Shown: positions 53,661-62,648, counted from the stretch's first letter. The stretch is 64,000 nt of DNA from Candidatus Saccharimonadota bacterium (GCA_028289015.1 JAQGHC010000031.1:19605-83604), one strand, 5' to 3'. Numbers and translations: made by a program. The notes: a model not told the origin generated them from the letters alone.

Positions 53661-55253
53661 ATGAAAATACTTAAAATCCCCAAATTGCCAGGTGAAAGCC
53701 AAATAAAATCAGCCGTCGTAAAAACCACGGGCGGTTTAGTGCCGACAAGAAAAAGTCCGGAAGATGCTTTAGGTGTTTTGTTTGACGATGTTCAGACAAA
53801 GCGAGTATATGGTGATGGCAAGATTTTTGTCGATCTTATTCCTCGTCGACGCATGAAACAAATTCAACAAGAGTATATTCTTCTCAAGGATGACCCGCGC
53901 TTTGACTTGCGCGATTTTGTTTCTCGACATTTTTACAAATACGGCGCGTACGATTCTGCCTATCATACTGACACAAGCATGACGCCACGCGAGCACATTG
54001 CCGAGCTTTGGCACGTCCTTGAGCGTAAAAACCGACGTGATCGCGGATCGTTGATTGCGCTGCCGTATGCATATATTGTGCCAGGCGGCAGATTTAGCGA
54101 GCAGTTCTATTGGGACAGCTACTTTATTATGCTTGGTCTTGCCGCGGATAATCGCTGGGATACAATTGAAGGTATGATGAAAAATTACGCGTACATGATA
54201 CGCAAGTTTGGCTTTATCCCTACTGCAAATCGTACGTATTTTCTCAGTCGTTCACAACCACCATTCTTTGCGCATATGGTGAAGTTACTTGCACGCCATA
54301 AGGGGCGTCGCCGTACTTTGATCGAATACCTTCCGTATCTGTTAATAGAATATCGTTTTTGGATGAAGGGTCGAGGGTCTGTTAAGGAGGTCTCTGAACA
54401 TCAGGCATTGGCGCGTGTCGTACAGATGCCTAACGGTGTCATATTAAACCGCTATTATGATAACAAGACGACACCGCGGCCTGAATCGCACAAAGAAGAT
54501 GTCGAGACTGCGCATGGAAAGAATGGTCAAGAGACTGAAGCGTTGTACCTACATCTTCGCGCCGGTGCGGAATCAGGCTGGGATTTTAGCTCCCGCTGGT
54601 TTGAGGATCCGAATGACATTACAACTATCCATACAACGGATATTATTCCTGTTGATTTAAATAGCTTGCTGTATCAATTAGAAATCAGCATTGCCGAGGC
54701 GTACCGATATATGCTGCAGCCGATCTTGGCTAAAAAATATCTCCTTGCTGCCGAGCGGCGCGAGTATGCGATTCAGCACTATTGCTGGAGTGAAGAAGAG
54801 CAGTTTTTTGTCGATTACGATTTTAAGAAAAGTGCCCCAACTCAGCATTTAACCTTGGCAGCCGTGTTTCCTCTCTATGCGAAGATCGCCACGTCAAAAC
54901 AAGCGGCCGCAGTTGCTGTGCGTATCGAAAAGGACTTTTTGAAAGAGGGCGGTCTGATGACGACCCTCGAAAATACCGGACAGCAGTGGGATGCACCAAA
55001 CGGATGGGCGCCGTTGCAATGGGTTGCGATCGAAGGGTTGCGACACTATGGCTATCATCACCTTGCCGACAAAATTAAACACAATTGGGTAAAGACGAAC
55101 GAGAAGGTTTTTAAGGAACAAGGTAAAATGATTGAAAAATACGATGTCCAAAGTCACAGTGGCGTTGGCGGCGGCGGCGAGTATCCATTGCAAGATGGGT
55201 TTGGTTGGACGAATGGTGTCCTCGCAGCTTTATTAGAAGAATCAAAAGACTAA
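53661..55253 (+). CDS. Alpha,alpha-trehalase (GH37)
   Basis: Hydrolyses trehalose to two glucoses. GH37 signatures are clear: PGGRFSEQFYWDSYFIMLGL, then RAGAESGWDFSSRW with the catalytic acid Asp, QQWDAPNGWAPLQW, and SGVGGGGEYPLQDGFGWTNGV with the catalytic base Glu. No signal peptide is present, so the enzyme is cytosolic as in TreF. Length 530. The next gene, on the other strand, is another (alpha/alpha)6 glycosidase, and a glycosyltransferase follows, giving a sugar-storage cluster. Confidence 0.95.
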   Translation: MKILKIPKLPGESQIKSAVVKTTGGLVPTRKSPEDALGVLFDDVQTKRVYGDGKIFVDLIPRRRMKQIQQEYILLKDDPRFDLRDFVSRHFYKYGAYDSAYHTDTSMTPREHIAELWHVLERKNRRDRGSLIALPYAYIVPGGRFSEQFYWDSYFIMLGLAADNRWDTIEGMMKNYAYMIRKFGFIPTANRTYFLSRSQPPFFAHMVKLLARHKGRRRTLIEYLPYLLIEYRFWMKGRGSVKEVSEHQALARVVQMPNGVILNRYYDNKTTPRPESHKEDVETAHGKNGQETEALYLHLRAGAESGWDFSSRWFEDPNDITTIHTTDIIPVDLNSLLYQLEISIAEAYRYMLQPILAKKYLLAAERREYAIQHYCWSEEEQFFVDYDFKKSAPTQHLTLAAVFPLYAKIATSKQAAAVAVRIEKDFLKEGGLMTTLENTGQQWDAPNGWAPLQWVAIEGLRHYGYHHLADKIKHNWVKTNEKVFKEQGKMIEKYDVQSHSGVGGGGEYPLQDGFGWTNGVLAALLEESKD

Positions 55254-55277
55254 TTAAACAAACGGTACTTACGCCGT

Positions 55278-56801
55278 TTATTTAATGCTGACATCGTAGG
55301 TATCTAAGTCAACGCCACGGCGTTCCAGACGTTTTTTTGTTGCCAAGATAACTGCCACTGACCACGCTTGTACTTCTTGTGGCGGTTGGTCTACTTTGTT
55401 TTCGCGCTGGTTAATCTCATCCCATACAATGATTGTTTGCTGGTTGACGCTTGGTGTGTCGCTAGCGTCACCTCGAACGTATTCAGGGAACATTCTAGTA
55501 ACGTTAACTACATTTAGGATGCGACGGTCTAATTCATCCGCTTCTTCGTGATACCCATGACGACGCATACCCTTGGCGATATGATGCGTATCCCATAACC
55601 AAACGCTGCCGTTATGGTATGATCCTGGACGGAAGCGGAATTCATCACTTGCCAGAGTGCGAATGCCACTAACATTCAACATCTCTGGGGACATTATGTG
55701 AGAAGCGACCGATTCTCGCATGCGAACATCCTCTGCGTTATCACCATCTAGCAGGCGAGAGTTTAAGACATGCCCCATGTTAGAGGTGCGGATCTTCATT
55801 TGACGCAACTGTCCATGTTCGTCCCGATCGGTGCCTAGAACAAAGTAGCCACCTTTATCTTCTGTCCAGAATATAGAAATGATTGTTTGCTTTAATCGTT
55901 CGGCTTGAAAGCGAAGTTCCCGTCCTTGTTCGGTCTGATCAAATACGTCTTCAAATAGTTCTGCTGCATCAATAAGCGCATCATATGTAGTCACCTGGAC
56001 TTCGAGTGAGGCTATGCCTTTTTCATGATTAGCGATAGTGCCGTCAGCATGATGGTAGGCGTCCCACGAATCTTTCCAAACCTGGTTTTCTATGCCTTTT
56101 GGTATGGCGGCTTTGTATTCGAGTAAGCCCTCAGGATTGCTACTAAGGCGGCGATTGATCCAGGCAAGCGCCATTTCAATCGCATGCGTCATCGTCTGCG
56201 TGTTGCCTTGACGATCGACGTATTCCTGCGATAAGAATGCACGGTTCTCTTCTGTGCGCTTGCAATAGGCGGTCAAGGTGCGAATGAATTCTGGTGTCGC
56301 ATCTACTGACCCGTAGTATGGCCAGTCCCAACCTAATCGTTCAGTCAGGTCAACGGCGATCGGGTCATTCTTGTCTCTGAATTCATGAAGAATACGGCCC
56401 AGCTCTTCTTCGCGGTTAGCGTTATCCTCGACGCCTTGCAACTCAGCTAACTTGAGAGTCGTTGCGCGGGCAAGTTCGGGAAAGCTGGAGATTAAGTCGA
56501 TAGCGACGCGAAGCCCGTCGCGGCCAAAGAAAATTTCATATAAACGAAGATGGTCAGGTGTCTCGACGATTTCATTCGCAAGTGTCGTCGTTTCAAACGC
56601 TAGCGCGGCAATGCTTGGGCCATATTTGCCGATTTCATCAGGATGGCCAGCTCCTGTCAGTCGAAGAATTTGTTTGAGGCTAGATGGCCGATCATTAAAC
56701 TCGCGTTTTTCGTGGGTAATAACAGGGAGGAGGAGGTGCTCACCCGGCAGAAGCTTGAAGCCCATAGGAGGCTGTAGTGGGTTACGTTCTACGTTGTCCA
56801 T
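55278..56801 (-). CDS. Amylo-alpha-1,6-glucosidase/debranching-type (alpha/alpha)6 glycosidase
   Basis: Related to the glycogen-debranching C-terminal (GDE-C/GH133-like) family, with EIFFGRDGLRVAIDLI near the N-terminus, VWKDSWDAYHHADG in the middle and SDEFRFRPGSYHNGSVWLWDTHHIAKGMRRHGY with acidic candidates near the C-terminus. Substrate cannot be set from sequence; glycogen-like glucan or another oligosaccharide is likely. The track start is 56867; ATG 56801 (MDNVERNPLQPPMGF) is preferred because TATACT lies seven bases before it on the minus strand. Resulting length 507. Faces the trehalase gene tail to tail. Confidence 0.85.
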   Translation of the reverse strand: MDNVERNPLQPPMGFKLLPGEHLLLPVITHEKREFNDRPSSLKQILRLTGAGHPDEIGKYGPSIAALAFETTTLANEIVETPDHLRLYEIFFGRDGLRVAIDLISSFPELARATTLKLAELQGVEDNANREEELGRILHEFRDKNDPIAVDLTERLGWDWPYYGSVDATPEFIRTLTAYCKRTEENRAFLSQEYVDRQGNTQTMTHAIEMALAWINRRLSSNPEGLLEYKAAIPKGIENQVWKDSWDAYHHADGTIANHEKGIASLEVQVTTYDALIDAAELFEDVFDQTEQGRELRFQAERLKQTIISIFWTEDKGGYFVLGTDRDEHGQLRQMKIRTSNMGHVLNSRLLDGDNAEDVRMRESVASHIMSPEMLNVSGIRTLASDEFRFRPGSYHNGSVWLWDTHHIAKGMRRHGYHEEADELDRRILNVVNVTRMFPEYVRGDASDTPSVNQQTIIVWDEINQRENKVDQPPQEVQAWSVAVILATKKRLERRGVDLDTYDVSIK

Positions 56802-56808
56802 ATCATCT

Positions 56809-56831
56809 AGTATACAACCACATGTTATAAT
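56809..56831. promoter_or_regulatory. Divergent promoters of the debranching-type and GT4 genes
   Basis: Minus strand TATACT (56814-56809), leaderless for the glycosidase; plus strand TGT TATAAT (56826-56831), about 60 bases before the GT4 start. Confidence 0.55.
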
Positions 56832-56890
56832 AAGACTATTATGTTGATACAATTTCGGTTTATGCAATCCGTAGAAAGCGTACGATAACT

Positions 56891-58126
56891 ATGAGTCGAT
56901 TACGAGTTGCAGTCATCGCTCCGCCATGGCTCGCACTACCTATCAAAGGATATGGCGGTATCGAACTCGTCCTTGACGGCCTTATTCATGGATTAAAAAA
57001 ACTTGATGTTGAAGTAGTTGTGTTTGCTAACGGCGAACACAAAACGAGGGGCATAAAAACGTACTCGTTATATGACACCGAGCAATTTAAAGAAATTCAT
57101 CGGCCGGTTTACGAGACGTTGCCAATTATTGCTGCGCATCTACAATTTGCATTAAATAAAATTAAAGAAGATGGCAAATTTGATGTTATCCATGATCATA
57201 ATGGATATCTTGGCCCACAGCTACTTGCATGGGCGTCGGCTGATCCTGATATTCCGCCAATCGTACACACACATCACGGACCTCCTTTTAGTACGAAAGA
57301 GATGCTATCGCAAGGTTTGCCGGATAATAACCCGTTTTGGGAGCAGCTTGCGCGGCACATGGGGCGTTGTTATATTATTGGCATATCGGATGCATTGATG
57401 CGCTCTGCTCCCAAAGCCCTCCACCCGCACATTCTTCCGTCTGTCTATAATGCTATTGATGTTAGTCATTTTCCGTTTGTAGAAAAGAAAAAAGACTATT
57501 TCATGACGCTCGCTCGTTTTTCTAGGGATAAGGGACAGCATCTGGCGGTTAAGCTAGCTGCTAAAACAAAATCACGACTGCGCATGGCCGGCACTGTAGC
57601 GGGTATTGAGTCGAGTCGCAAGTTATTGTTCGAGCTAGCCAACCCAATGAGTCATTACCGTAACATGGCTGAATTTCGTTACTATAGCGACCATATACTG
57701 TCGTATACACTGCGCTATCCCAAAATTACGTTTTCAGGTAATTTGAAGGGACAGCGAAAAACTAAGTTTATCAGCGAAGCAAGGGCACTGCTATTTCCTA
57801 TTGACTGGGAAGAACCGTTTGGTATGGCAGTGATTGAAGCGCTTGCGTGTGGCACACCCGTGATCGCGATGAATCGCGGTGCGATGCCAGAAATTATTCA
57901 GCATGGCGTGAACGGATTTTTAGCCAACAGTGAACAAGAGTTTTTGGAGTACATGGGGCGTTTAGACGAGATTGATCCAGCCGCATGCCGACAATCGGTT
58001 ATTGATAAATTTTCCGAAGACGTCATGGCGCAAAGCTATCTCGATCGCTATATGCAGGCGATCAAATTAAGTAAGGATGTGAGTGTGTCGCGTACGAAAA
58101 AAGCTGCCAAGAAAACTAAAAAATAA
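56891..58126 (+). CDS. Glycosyltransferase family 4
   Basis: GT-B retaining glycosyltransferase. N-terminal domain begins with PPWLALPIKGYGGIELVLDGLIHGL, the usual Gly-rich acceptor-side loop. The C-terminal nucleotide-sugar domain has FPIDWEEPFGMAVIEALACGTPVIAMNRGAMPEIIQHGVNGFL, holding the E-x7-E motif. Length 411 with a Lys-rich tail (TKKAAKKTKK). Cytosolic. Acceptor and donor cannot be told. The place next to trehalase and a glucosidase suggests glucan or trehalose metabolism, though wall or glycolipid synthesis is possible. Its 3' end overlaps rarA. Confidence 0.9.
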   Translation: MSRLRVAVIAPPWLALPIKGYGGIELVLDGLIHGLKKLDVEVVVFANGEHKTRGIKTYSLYDTEQFKEIHRPVYETLPIIAAHLQFALNKIKEDGKFDVIHDHNGYLGPQLLAWASADPDIPPIVHTHHGPPFSTKEMLSQGLPDNNPFWEQLARHMGRCYIIGISDALMRSAPKALHPHILPSVYNAIDVSHFPFVEKKKDYFMTLARFSRDKGQHLAVKLAAKTKSRLRMAGTVAGIESSRKLLFELANPMSHYRNMAEFRYYSDHILSYTLRYPKITFSGNLKGQRKTKFISEARALLFPIDWEEPFGMAVIEALACGTPVIAMNRGAMPEIIQHGVNGFLANSEQEFLEYMGRLDEIDPAACRQSVIDKFSEDVMAQSYLDRYMQAIKLSKDVSVSRTKKAAKKTKK

Positions 58127-59288
58127 TCTCATTTTTTAGTTCGTCGGGTAAAAAACCTTGCCCGTGCTTAAAACCCGCTTCCCATTTGTAATCCTTGGCG
58201 TATCCAAGATCTGTCATTAATTTTGTCGGCGCATTACGAAGATGAAGCGGCACCGAGCTGTCGGGATATTGCTTAGCTAGCGCTTGCGCACGGTGCATCG
58301 CATCAGTTGTTTGTCGCGATTTTTGTGATTTTGCGAGCGCTGTTGCGACGTGGAAAAGAATATAGCTGCTTTCTGGCATGCCAACTCGTTCGACGGCCTG
58401 AAATGCCTGCAGCGCTAATCCGAGCGCACCGTTACCAGCTAAACCAATATCCTCACTAGCGAAAATAACCATTCGTCTGGCGATAAATTTTGGATCTTCG
58501 CCAGCGTCTATCATTCGCGCAAGATAATACAATGTCGCATCGACATTACTGCCACGCATGCTTTTGATGAATGCACTGATGACGTTATAATGCATATCAC
58601 CTTTTTTGTCGTACCCTGGGACGCGTTTTTGCGCCGCAACCTTGACGATTTCTGGGGTGACTTTTTCATCCATCGAAAGGGCTAGCTCAAGATTACCAAG
58701 AGCTACCCGAGCGTCTCCGCCAGCCAGTTCTGCCAAATAATCTAACGCTTTAGGGGTAACGTTTTTCGTAGCCTTCGCGTCCTTGAGTGCACGTTTTAAG
58801 ATCTTGATGATTTCATCTTTCGATAGCGCTTCAAGCACTAGAACGCGACTACGTGAGAGTAAAGGGTTGATGATTTCAAAGCTAGGGTTCTCTGTCGTAG
58901 CACCAATCAGAGTAATCAGTCCCGACTCAACGTGCGGCAAAAACGCATCTTGCTGAGCCTTATTAAATCGGTGAATTTCGTCAACGAACAAAATTGTGCG
59001 CAGCTGCAAGTTCCAATTTTGCCTCGCATGTTCAACGACTTTTTCAACATCTTTCTTGCCGCTAGTAACCGCGGAAAGTTCGATAAACTCCGCTTTGACT
59101 TCGTTGGCGATAATACGAGCCAATGTCGTTTTGCCGCTTCCGGGCGGCCCCCATAGGATTAGGCTAACAGGTTCTTTCTTGCGAACGATCTGTCGTAAAA
59201 TCTCCCCATCACCTAACAGATGTGTCTGGCCGATAACGTCATCTAACGTTGTGGGGCGCATTCGTTCGGCAAGGGGTATTCGTTGCAT
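58116..59288 (-). CDS. rarA: Replication-associated recombination protein RarA (MgsA)
   Basis: AAA+ ATPase of the clamp-loader clade acting at stalled forks. MQRIPLAERMRPTTLDDVIGQTHLLG is the classic start. Walker A is GPPGSGKTTLARI, Walker B LFVDEIHRFNKAQQDAFLP, sensor 1 IGATTENPSFEI. The C-terminal tetramerisation part has YNVISAFIKSMRGSNVDATLYYLARMI and VVIFASEDIGLA-like sequence. Length 390. A TATAAT box sits six bases before the ATG, so it is leaderless. Overlaps the GT4 gene by 11 bases at the 3' end. Confidence 0.96.
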   Translation of the reverse strand: MQRIPLAERMRPTTLDDVIGQTHLLGDGEILRQIVRKKEPVSLILWGPPGSGKTTLARIIANEVKAEFIELSAVTSGKKDVEKVVEHARQNWNLQLRTILFVDEIHRFNKAQQDAFLPHVESGLITLIGATTENPSFEIINPLLSRSRVLVLEALSKDEIIKILKRALKDAKATKNVTPKALDYLAELAGGDARVALGNLELALSMDEKVTPEIVKVAAQKRVPGYDKKGDMHYNVISAFIKSMRGSNVDATLYYLARMIDAGEDPKFIARRMVIFASEDIGLAGNGALGLALQAFQAVERVGMPESSYILFHVATALAKSQKSRQTTDAMHRAQALAKQYPDSSVPLHLRNAPTKLMTDLGYAKDYKWEAGFKHGQGFLPDELKNEIIF

Positions 59289-59294
59289 GTACTA

Positions 59295-59300
59295 ATTATA
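59295..59300 (-). promoter_or_regulatory. -10 promoter of rarA
   Basis: TATAAT on the minus strand, six bases before the ATG at 59288. Confidence 0.6.
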
Positions 59301-59384
59301 CCCTGCAGATATGGAAGTAGCGTAATATTGCAGCCCTCGTCCCTGTACCAACCTGCATTATTTTACATCTGTCTTTGTTGTCGG

Positions 59385-59390
59385 TATACT
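59385..59390 (+). promoter_or_regulatory. -10 promoter of ddl
   Basis: TATACT nine bases before ATG 59399; it lies inside the ORF-track extension (59375), which argues for the later start. Confidence 0.6.
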
Positions 59391-59398
59391 ACACGCAT

Positions 59399-60433
59399 AT
59401 GCAACGCACGACTGTATTATTACTATTCGGCGGCGAATCATCCGAGCATGATGTTTCTCTTTCTTCGGCGCGCAATGTCTACGCGGCAATCGATGATATA
59501 AAATTCGACGTTCAACTGGGTTTCATCGACCGACAAGGCAAGTGGTGGTTGTTGGATTCTTTTGATAGTGAAGTGTCGGATGATGATGCAGTACAGCTGG
59601 TGCCAGCGTTAGGTCAGGCAAGCCTAATGATGATTCCAGAGATGACACTTATTACGCCAGACGTTATTTTGCCAATATTACATGGCAAGAATGGGGAAGA
59701 CGGCAGCGTTCAGGGCTTGGCGCAGTTGCTTCATATCCCAATCGTCGGCTGCGATATGACGTCAAGCGCTATTTGCATGGACAAGTTGGCAACTAAGCAA
59801 ATCCTTAACGCCCACTCCCTAGCAGCTGTTCCGTATGAAGTGCATCATATCTATGATCCAAAGCCAGATTTTAGTTATTTGAGTATGCGACTTGGTACGC
59901 CAATGTTTATCAAGCCCGCTCGATCAGGAAGTTCGGTAGGTGTAAGTAAAATATATAGTGAAGATGAGTTAGCCGCGGCAATCGATCTCGCACACCGGCA
60001 TGACGACGTCGCCTTAATAGAACGGGGTATTGCCGGTCGGGAGCTAGAAGTGGCCGTTCTCGGAAACCCTCCGCATCACATGACAAGCCAAGTGGGGGAG
60101 ATCAAACCTGGTAGTGACTTTTATAGCTACGAGGCTAAGTACGCGGTTACCAATGTATCACAAACGATACTGACTGCCGATCTGTCAGTTGAGACCTCTA
60201 AGTTTATACGTAGACAAGCCGCGAAAGTGTATGCAATTTTAGGCTGCAAAGGACTGGCACGAATTGACTTCTTTTTGGATGATAGTAATACTTTATATGT
60301 CAACGAAGTTAACACGCTTCCTGGTTTTACAAACACAAGTATGTACCCGAAATTATTCCACGAGCAAGGCATAAGCTATTCTGAATTAATATCCAGGCTA
60401 ATATACGCGGCCATCAACTCGGTAGAAGTGTAG
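59399..60433 (+). CDS. ddl: D-alanine--D-alanine ligase
   Basis: ATP-grasp enzyme making the D-Ala-D-Ala end of peptidoglycan stems. VLLLFGGESSEHDVSLSSA is the N-terminal signature (catalytic Glu). LHGKNGEDGSVQGLAQLLHIPIVGCD, FIKPARSGSSVGVSKI, EVAVLGN, and LARIDFFLDDSNTLYVNEVNTLPGFTNTSMYPKL supply the substrate, ATP and metal sites. The chosen ATG gives 344 residues, typical; the ORF track adds eight codons that include the promoter. Shows the cell builds its own wall precursors. Confidence 0.96.
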   Translation: MQRTTVLLLFGGESSEHDVSLSSARNVYAAIDDIKFDVQLGFIDRQGKWWLLDSFDSEVSDDDAVQLVPALGQASLMMIPEMTLITPDVILPILHGKNGEDGSVQGLAQLLHIPIVGCDMTSSAICMDKLATKQILNAHSLAAVPYEVHHIYDPKPDFSYLSMRLGTPMFIKPARSGSSVGVSKIYSEDELAAAIDLAHRHDDVALIERGIAGRELEVAVLGNPPHHMTSQVGEIKPGSDFYSYEAKYAVTNVSQTILTADLSVETSKFIRRQAAKVYAILGCKGLARIDFFLDDSNTLYVNEVNTLPGFTNTSMYPKLFHEQGISYSELISRLIYAAINSVEV

Positions 60434-60595
60434 ATTTATAATCTACAAGTACTAGCATCAGTTATGGTGGCGTTCAAAGAGTGTCCGCGTTTATGAACAG
60501 GCACGATTCCCTGATCTAGACGTTGGCGGGGTGAGTATTAGTTTACGAAGCTGAGTTGCAGGTGATACACTAATGAAAAGAGAAGGGGGAGGCGC

Positions 60596-61345
60596 ATGGA
60601 CGTATTTATCATCTTTATCTTAGTCTGTATCGCTATTTTTATTCTTAGCGGGTTAAAAATTATCAATCAATATGAGCGCGGTGTCGTGCTTACACTTGGT
60701 CGTTATACTGGGTTGCGCCAGCCTGGACTGCGCGTTGTCGTGCCTGTCATTCAGAACCTCATAAAAGTAGACATTCGTTCGACGCCGATTGACGTACCAA
60801 AGCAAGAGATTATCACGAAAGATAATGTGACGGTTGGCGTTGACGCGGTCGTTTATCTACGGGTTATCGAAGCCAGTCGTGCAGTGCTCGAAACAACCAA
60901 TTACATATATGCCACCAGCCAATTTGCACAGGCTGCGCTTCGTGACGTGACCGGAAATGCTGATTTGGATGAACTGCTTAGTAAACGGGAAGAGATCAGC
61001 CAACGTATCAAAGAGATTGTTGATGCTGAAACTGACAAATGGGGGATTGATGTAGAGAACGTCAAGATTCAGAATATTGAACTGCCCCAAGATATGAAAC
61101 GTGCGATGGCGAAGCAAGCCGAGGCTGAACGTGAGCGCCGTGCGGTTATTATCACCGCAGAAGGCGAAAAGTCGGCATCGGTTGCCGTTGCCGAAGCAGC
61201 TGAAATACTAAGTAAGGCGCCAGGTGGCATTACAGTTCGTACGTTGCAAACGCTTGAGAAGATTGCGGTTGAATCAAGCCAAAAAACGCTCGTTGTTTTA
61301 CCGACTGAGCTCACTGGCGCCGTCGCTCGCTTGATGAAGGAGTGA
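60596..61345 (+). CDS. SPFH/band 7 (stomatin/slipin-like) membrane protein
   Basis: Membrane scaffold protein. One N-terminal TM at residues 3-22, then the slipin signature INQYERGVVLTLGRYTGLRQPGLRVVVPVIQNLIKVDIRSTPIDVPKQEIITKDNVTVGVDAVVYLRV, and a coiled C-terminal helix (QAEAERERRAVIITAEGEKSASVAVAEAA). Length 249 is typical. A strong AAGGGGGAGG is placed three bases before ATG. No NfeD partner gene is next to it. The 160 bases upstream hold a GTAGAT/ATCTAC hairpin at the end of ddl and no clear promoter. Confidence 0.92.
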   Translation: MDVFIIFILVCIAIFILSGLKIINQYERGVVLTLGRYTGLRQPGLRVVVPVIQNLIKVDIRSTPIDVPKQEIITKDNVTVGVDAVVYLRVIEASRAVLETTNYIYATSQFAQAALRDVTGNADLDELLSKREEISQRIKEIVDAETDKWGIDVENVKIQNIELPQDMKRAMAKQAEAERERRAVIITAEGEKSASVAVAEAAEILSKAPGGITVRTLQTLEKIAVESSQKTLVVLPTELTGAVARLMKE

Positions 61346-61350
61346 AGACC

Positions 61351-61379
61351 TTGTGAAAAATGTTCAACTCTAGTAAAAT
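61351..61379 (+). promoter_or_regulatory. Promoter of tRNA-Phe
   Basis: TTGTGA, 17-base spacer, TAAAAT; predicted start about 24 bases before the tRNA. Confidence 0.55.
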
Positions 61380-61409
61380 AACTAGTGTTGCACACGTTGT
61401 AGCCAACGT

Positions 61410-61485
61410 GGCTCTTTAGCTCAGTTGGTAGAGCAGGGGCTTGAAGAGCCCTGTGTCCCCAGTTCGAGTCTGGGAGGAGCCACCA
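61410..61485 (+). tRNA. tRNA-Phe (GAA)
   Basis: Acceptor GGCTCTT / AGGAGCC, anticodon loop TTGAAGA, T-loop GTTCGAGTC, encoded CCA. Confidence 0.97.
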
Positions 61486-61524
61486 AAGAAAAAGTCTGAC
61501 CCTCGTGTCGGACTTTTTCTTTGG
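61483..61524 (+). terminator. 18-bp terminator starting in the tRNA-Phe CCA
   Basis: CCAAAGAAAAAGTCTGAC / GTCGGACTTTTTCTTTGG with a CCTCGT loop; the stem includes two bases of the CCA end. Confidence 0.92.
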
Positions 61525-61760
61525 TCTGGCATCCGCCAGATCCGAACCGGGGACTTGGCGCAAGGCGATAATAGTCCCCGGTTCGCGTAGCGACGGAAAA
61601 TAAAAACGTGTTTACGTGTTTTTATGTCCAATCGGAAATAGGAAGCGTAGCGACCGCCTTTTGGGATGATCCACAATAACCAAAGTTATCTATACGTAAA
61701 TAACTTTAGTTATTGCCCGAAAAGTTACGCCTTCGGGCGGGAGCGTGTCATTGCTGTTAA
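61525..61760. other. Gene-free, hairpin-rich stretch after tRNA-Phe
   Basis: TCTGGC/GCCAGA (61525-61540), CGAACCGGGGAC/GTCCCCGGTTCG (61543/61574, 12 bp), ATAAAAAC/GTTTTTAT near 61600, a GCGTAGCGAC direct repeat, AAAGTTAT/ATAACTTT and GCCCG/CGGGC before 61740. No coding signal. Confidence 0.6.
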
Positions 61761-62174
61761 TTAACCGTTGTCGTGCGTAATGATTATGTATTCATGAACG
61801 TCGACTCGATCAGGCCTTTCCTTGAATAAATACGGTATGCTGATCTTGATAAAATCACCAAGAATGTCAACGACGACCGGGTGATGTTCTCCATTCCATA
61901 CAAGGGGCTCAGTTCGAATATTAATCCTGAGATCAAGCGGTATATGTAGAAAATGCGCATCACTCTGGGTAATTATGCTAACTCGCTCGTCACTACGCAT
62001 ATCTGCATGCGCGGCACTCGTGATAGATCGCGGCATTTTCCATGTATTCACTTCGATGACCTGTACATGTGCGCCTGGTGGCAGTAGTGTATTGAGTCGG
62101 TCAATCAGTCCAGTTAGGTCCTGGTTGCTATTCCCAAGTACCCAAGGGCCATTTTGCTTTGCGGCTTTTTTCAT
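61761..62174 (-). CDS. Hypothetical protein, 137 aa
   Basis: Not recognised. MKKAAKQNGPWVLGNSNQDLTGLIDRL begins a soluble protein with alternating strands (HVQVIEVNTWKMP, DAHFLHIPLDLRINIRTEPLVWNGEHHPVVVDILGDFIKISIPYLF). The middle resembles a small beta-sandwich. The ORF track starts at 62207; ATG 62174 is preferred because AGGAG lies five bases upstream. No signal peptide or TM. Isolated between tRNA-linked repeat regions on both sides, which suggests an accessory gene. Confidence 0.6.
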   Translation of the reverse strand: MKKAAKQNGPWVLGNSNQDLTGLIDRLNTLLPPGAHVQVIEVNTWKMPRSITSAAHADMRSDERVSIITQSDAHFLHIPLDLRINIRTEPLVWNGEHHPVVVDILGDFIKISIPYLFKERPDRVDVHEYIIITHDNG

Positions 62175-62301
62175 CCTAGCTCCTAACAATGGGACAGGCA
62201 AAGACAAAGATTATTATTGTATAGAAAAAATGAAATGTCAATATAGGCGGTTTGTCTATTATAATTAAGCGTCACCTCTTGCATTATTCTGCTCTGTTCT
62301 C

Positions 62302-62307
62302 TATAAT
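62302..62307 (+). promoter_or_regulatory. -10 promoter of tRNA-Gly
   Basis: TATAAT 12 bases before the mature tRNA end. Confidence 0.6.
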
Positions 62308-62319
62308 CTTTGAGAGTAT

Positions 62320-62395
62320 GCGGGTGTAGCTCAGTTGATAGAGCGCTTCCTTGCCAAGGAAGAGGTCGAGAGTTTGAGTCTCTTCACCCGCACCA
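62320..62395 (+). tRNA. tRNA-Gly (GCC)
   Basis: Acceptor GCGGGTG / CACCCGC, anticodon loop TTGCCAA, T-loop-like GTTTGAGTC, encoded CCA. Confidence 0.96.
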
Positions 62396-62464
62396 TAGAA
62401 AGAACCGGTCCTAGCGATCGGTTTTTTCTATGGTATTGTAATGTTCTAACTCTCGGCCTCTTCA
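62390..62464 (+). repeat. 75-bp direct repeat, copy 1 (tRNA-Gly 3' end plus terminator)
   Basis: Runs from GCACCA through the terminator to CTCTCGGCCTCTTCA. Copy 2 at 63410 differs at four positions and starts exactly 1020 bases later. Contains a 15-bp terminator stem CCATAGAAAGAACCG / CGGTTTTTTCTATGG (62393/62419). Confidence 0.9.
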
Positions 62465-62521
62465 AAAATAATAAAAGTCGAGAGCAAGGCTCTCTTCCGC
62501 ACCCGACAGGGTCGGGGAGTC

Positions 62522-62544
62522 TTTGAGTCTCTTCACCCGCACCA
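62522..62544 (+). repeat. 23-bp copy of the tRNA-Gly 3' end
   Basis: TTTGAGTCTCTTCACCCGCACCA, identical to tRNA-Gly bases 62373-62395. Looks like an att-type remnant. Confidence 0.88.
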
Positions 62545-62567
62545 AGATATTATCACAATATGACCCC

Positions 62568-62598
62568 TATAAAACGTCGAGTAAATCGGCGTTTTATA
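62568..62598. terminator. Hairpin after the tRNA fragment
   Basis: TATAAAACG / CGTTTTATA, nine base pairs; could be the original tRNA terminator displaced with the fragment. Confidence 0.65.
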
Positions 62599-62648
62599 AT
62601 TCAACCCTAAGCGGCCTCAAACAATAGTGTTTAATATAGTTTGTGCGG

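Noticed and set aside
61416-61676. 86-aa minus-strand ORF ending SSQTRTGDTGLFKPLLYQLS
   Set aside because: Antisense of tRNA-Phe, a recurrent spurious protein in databases.
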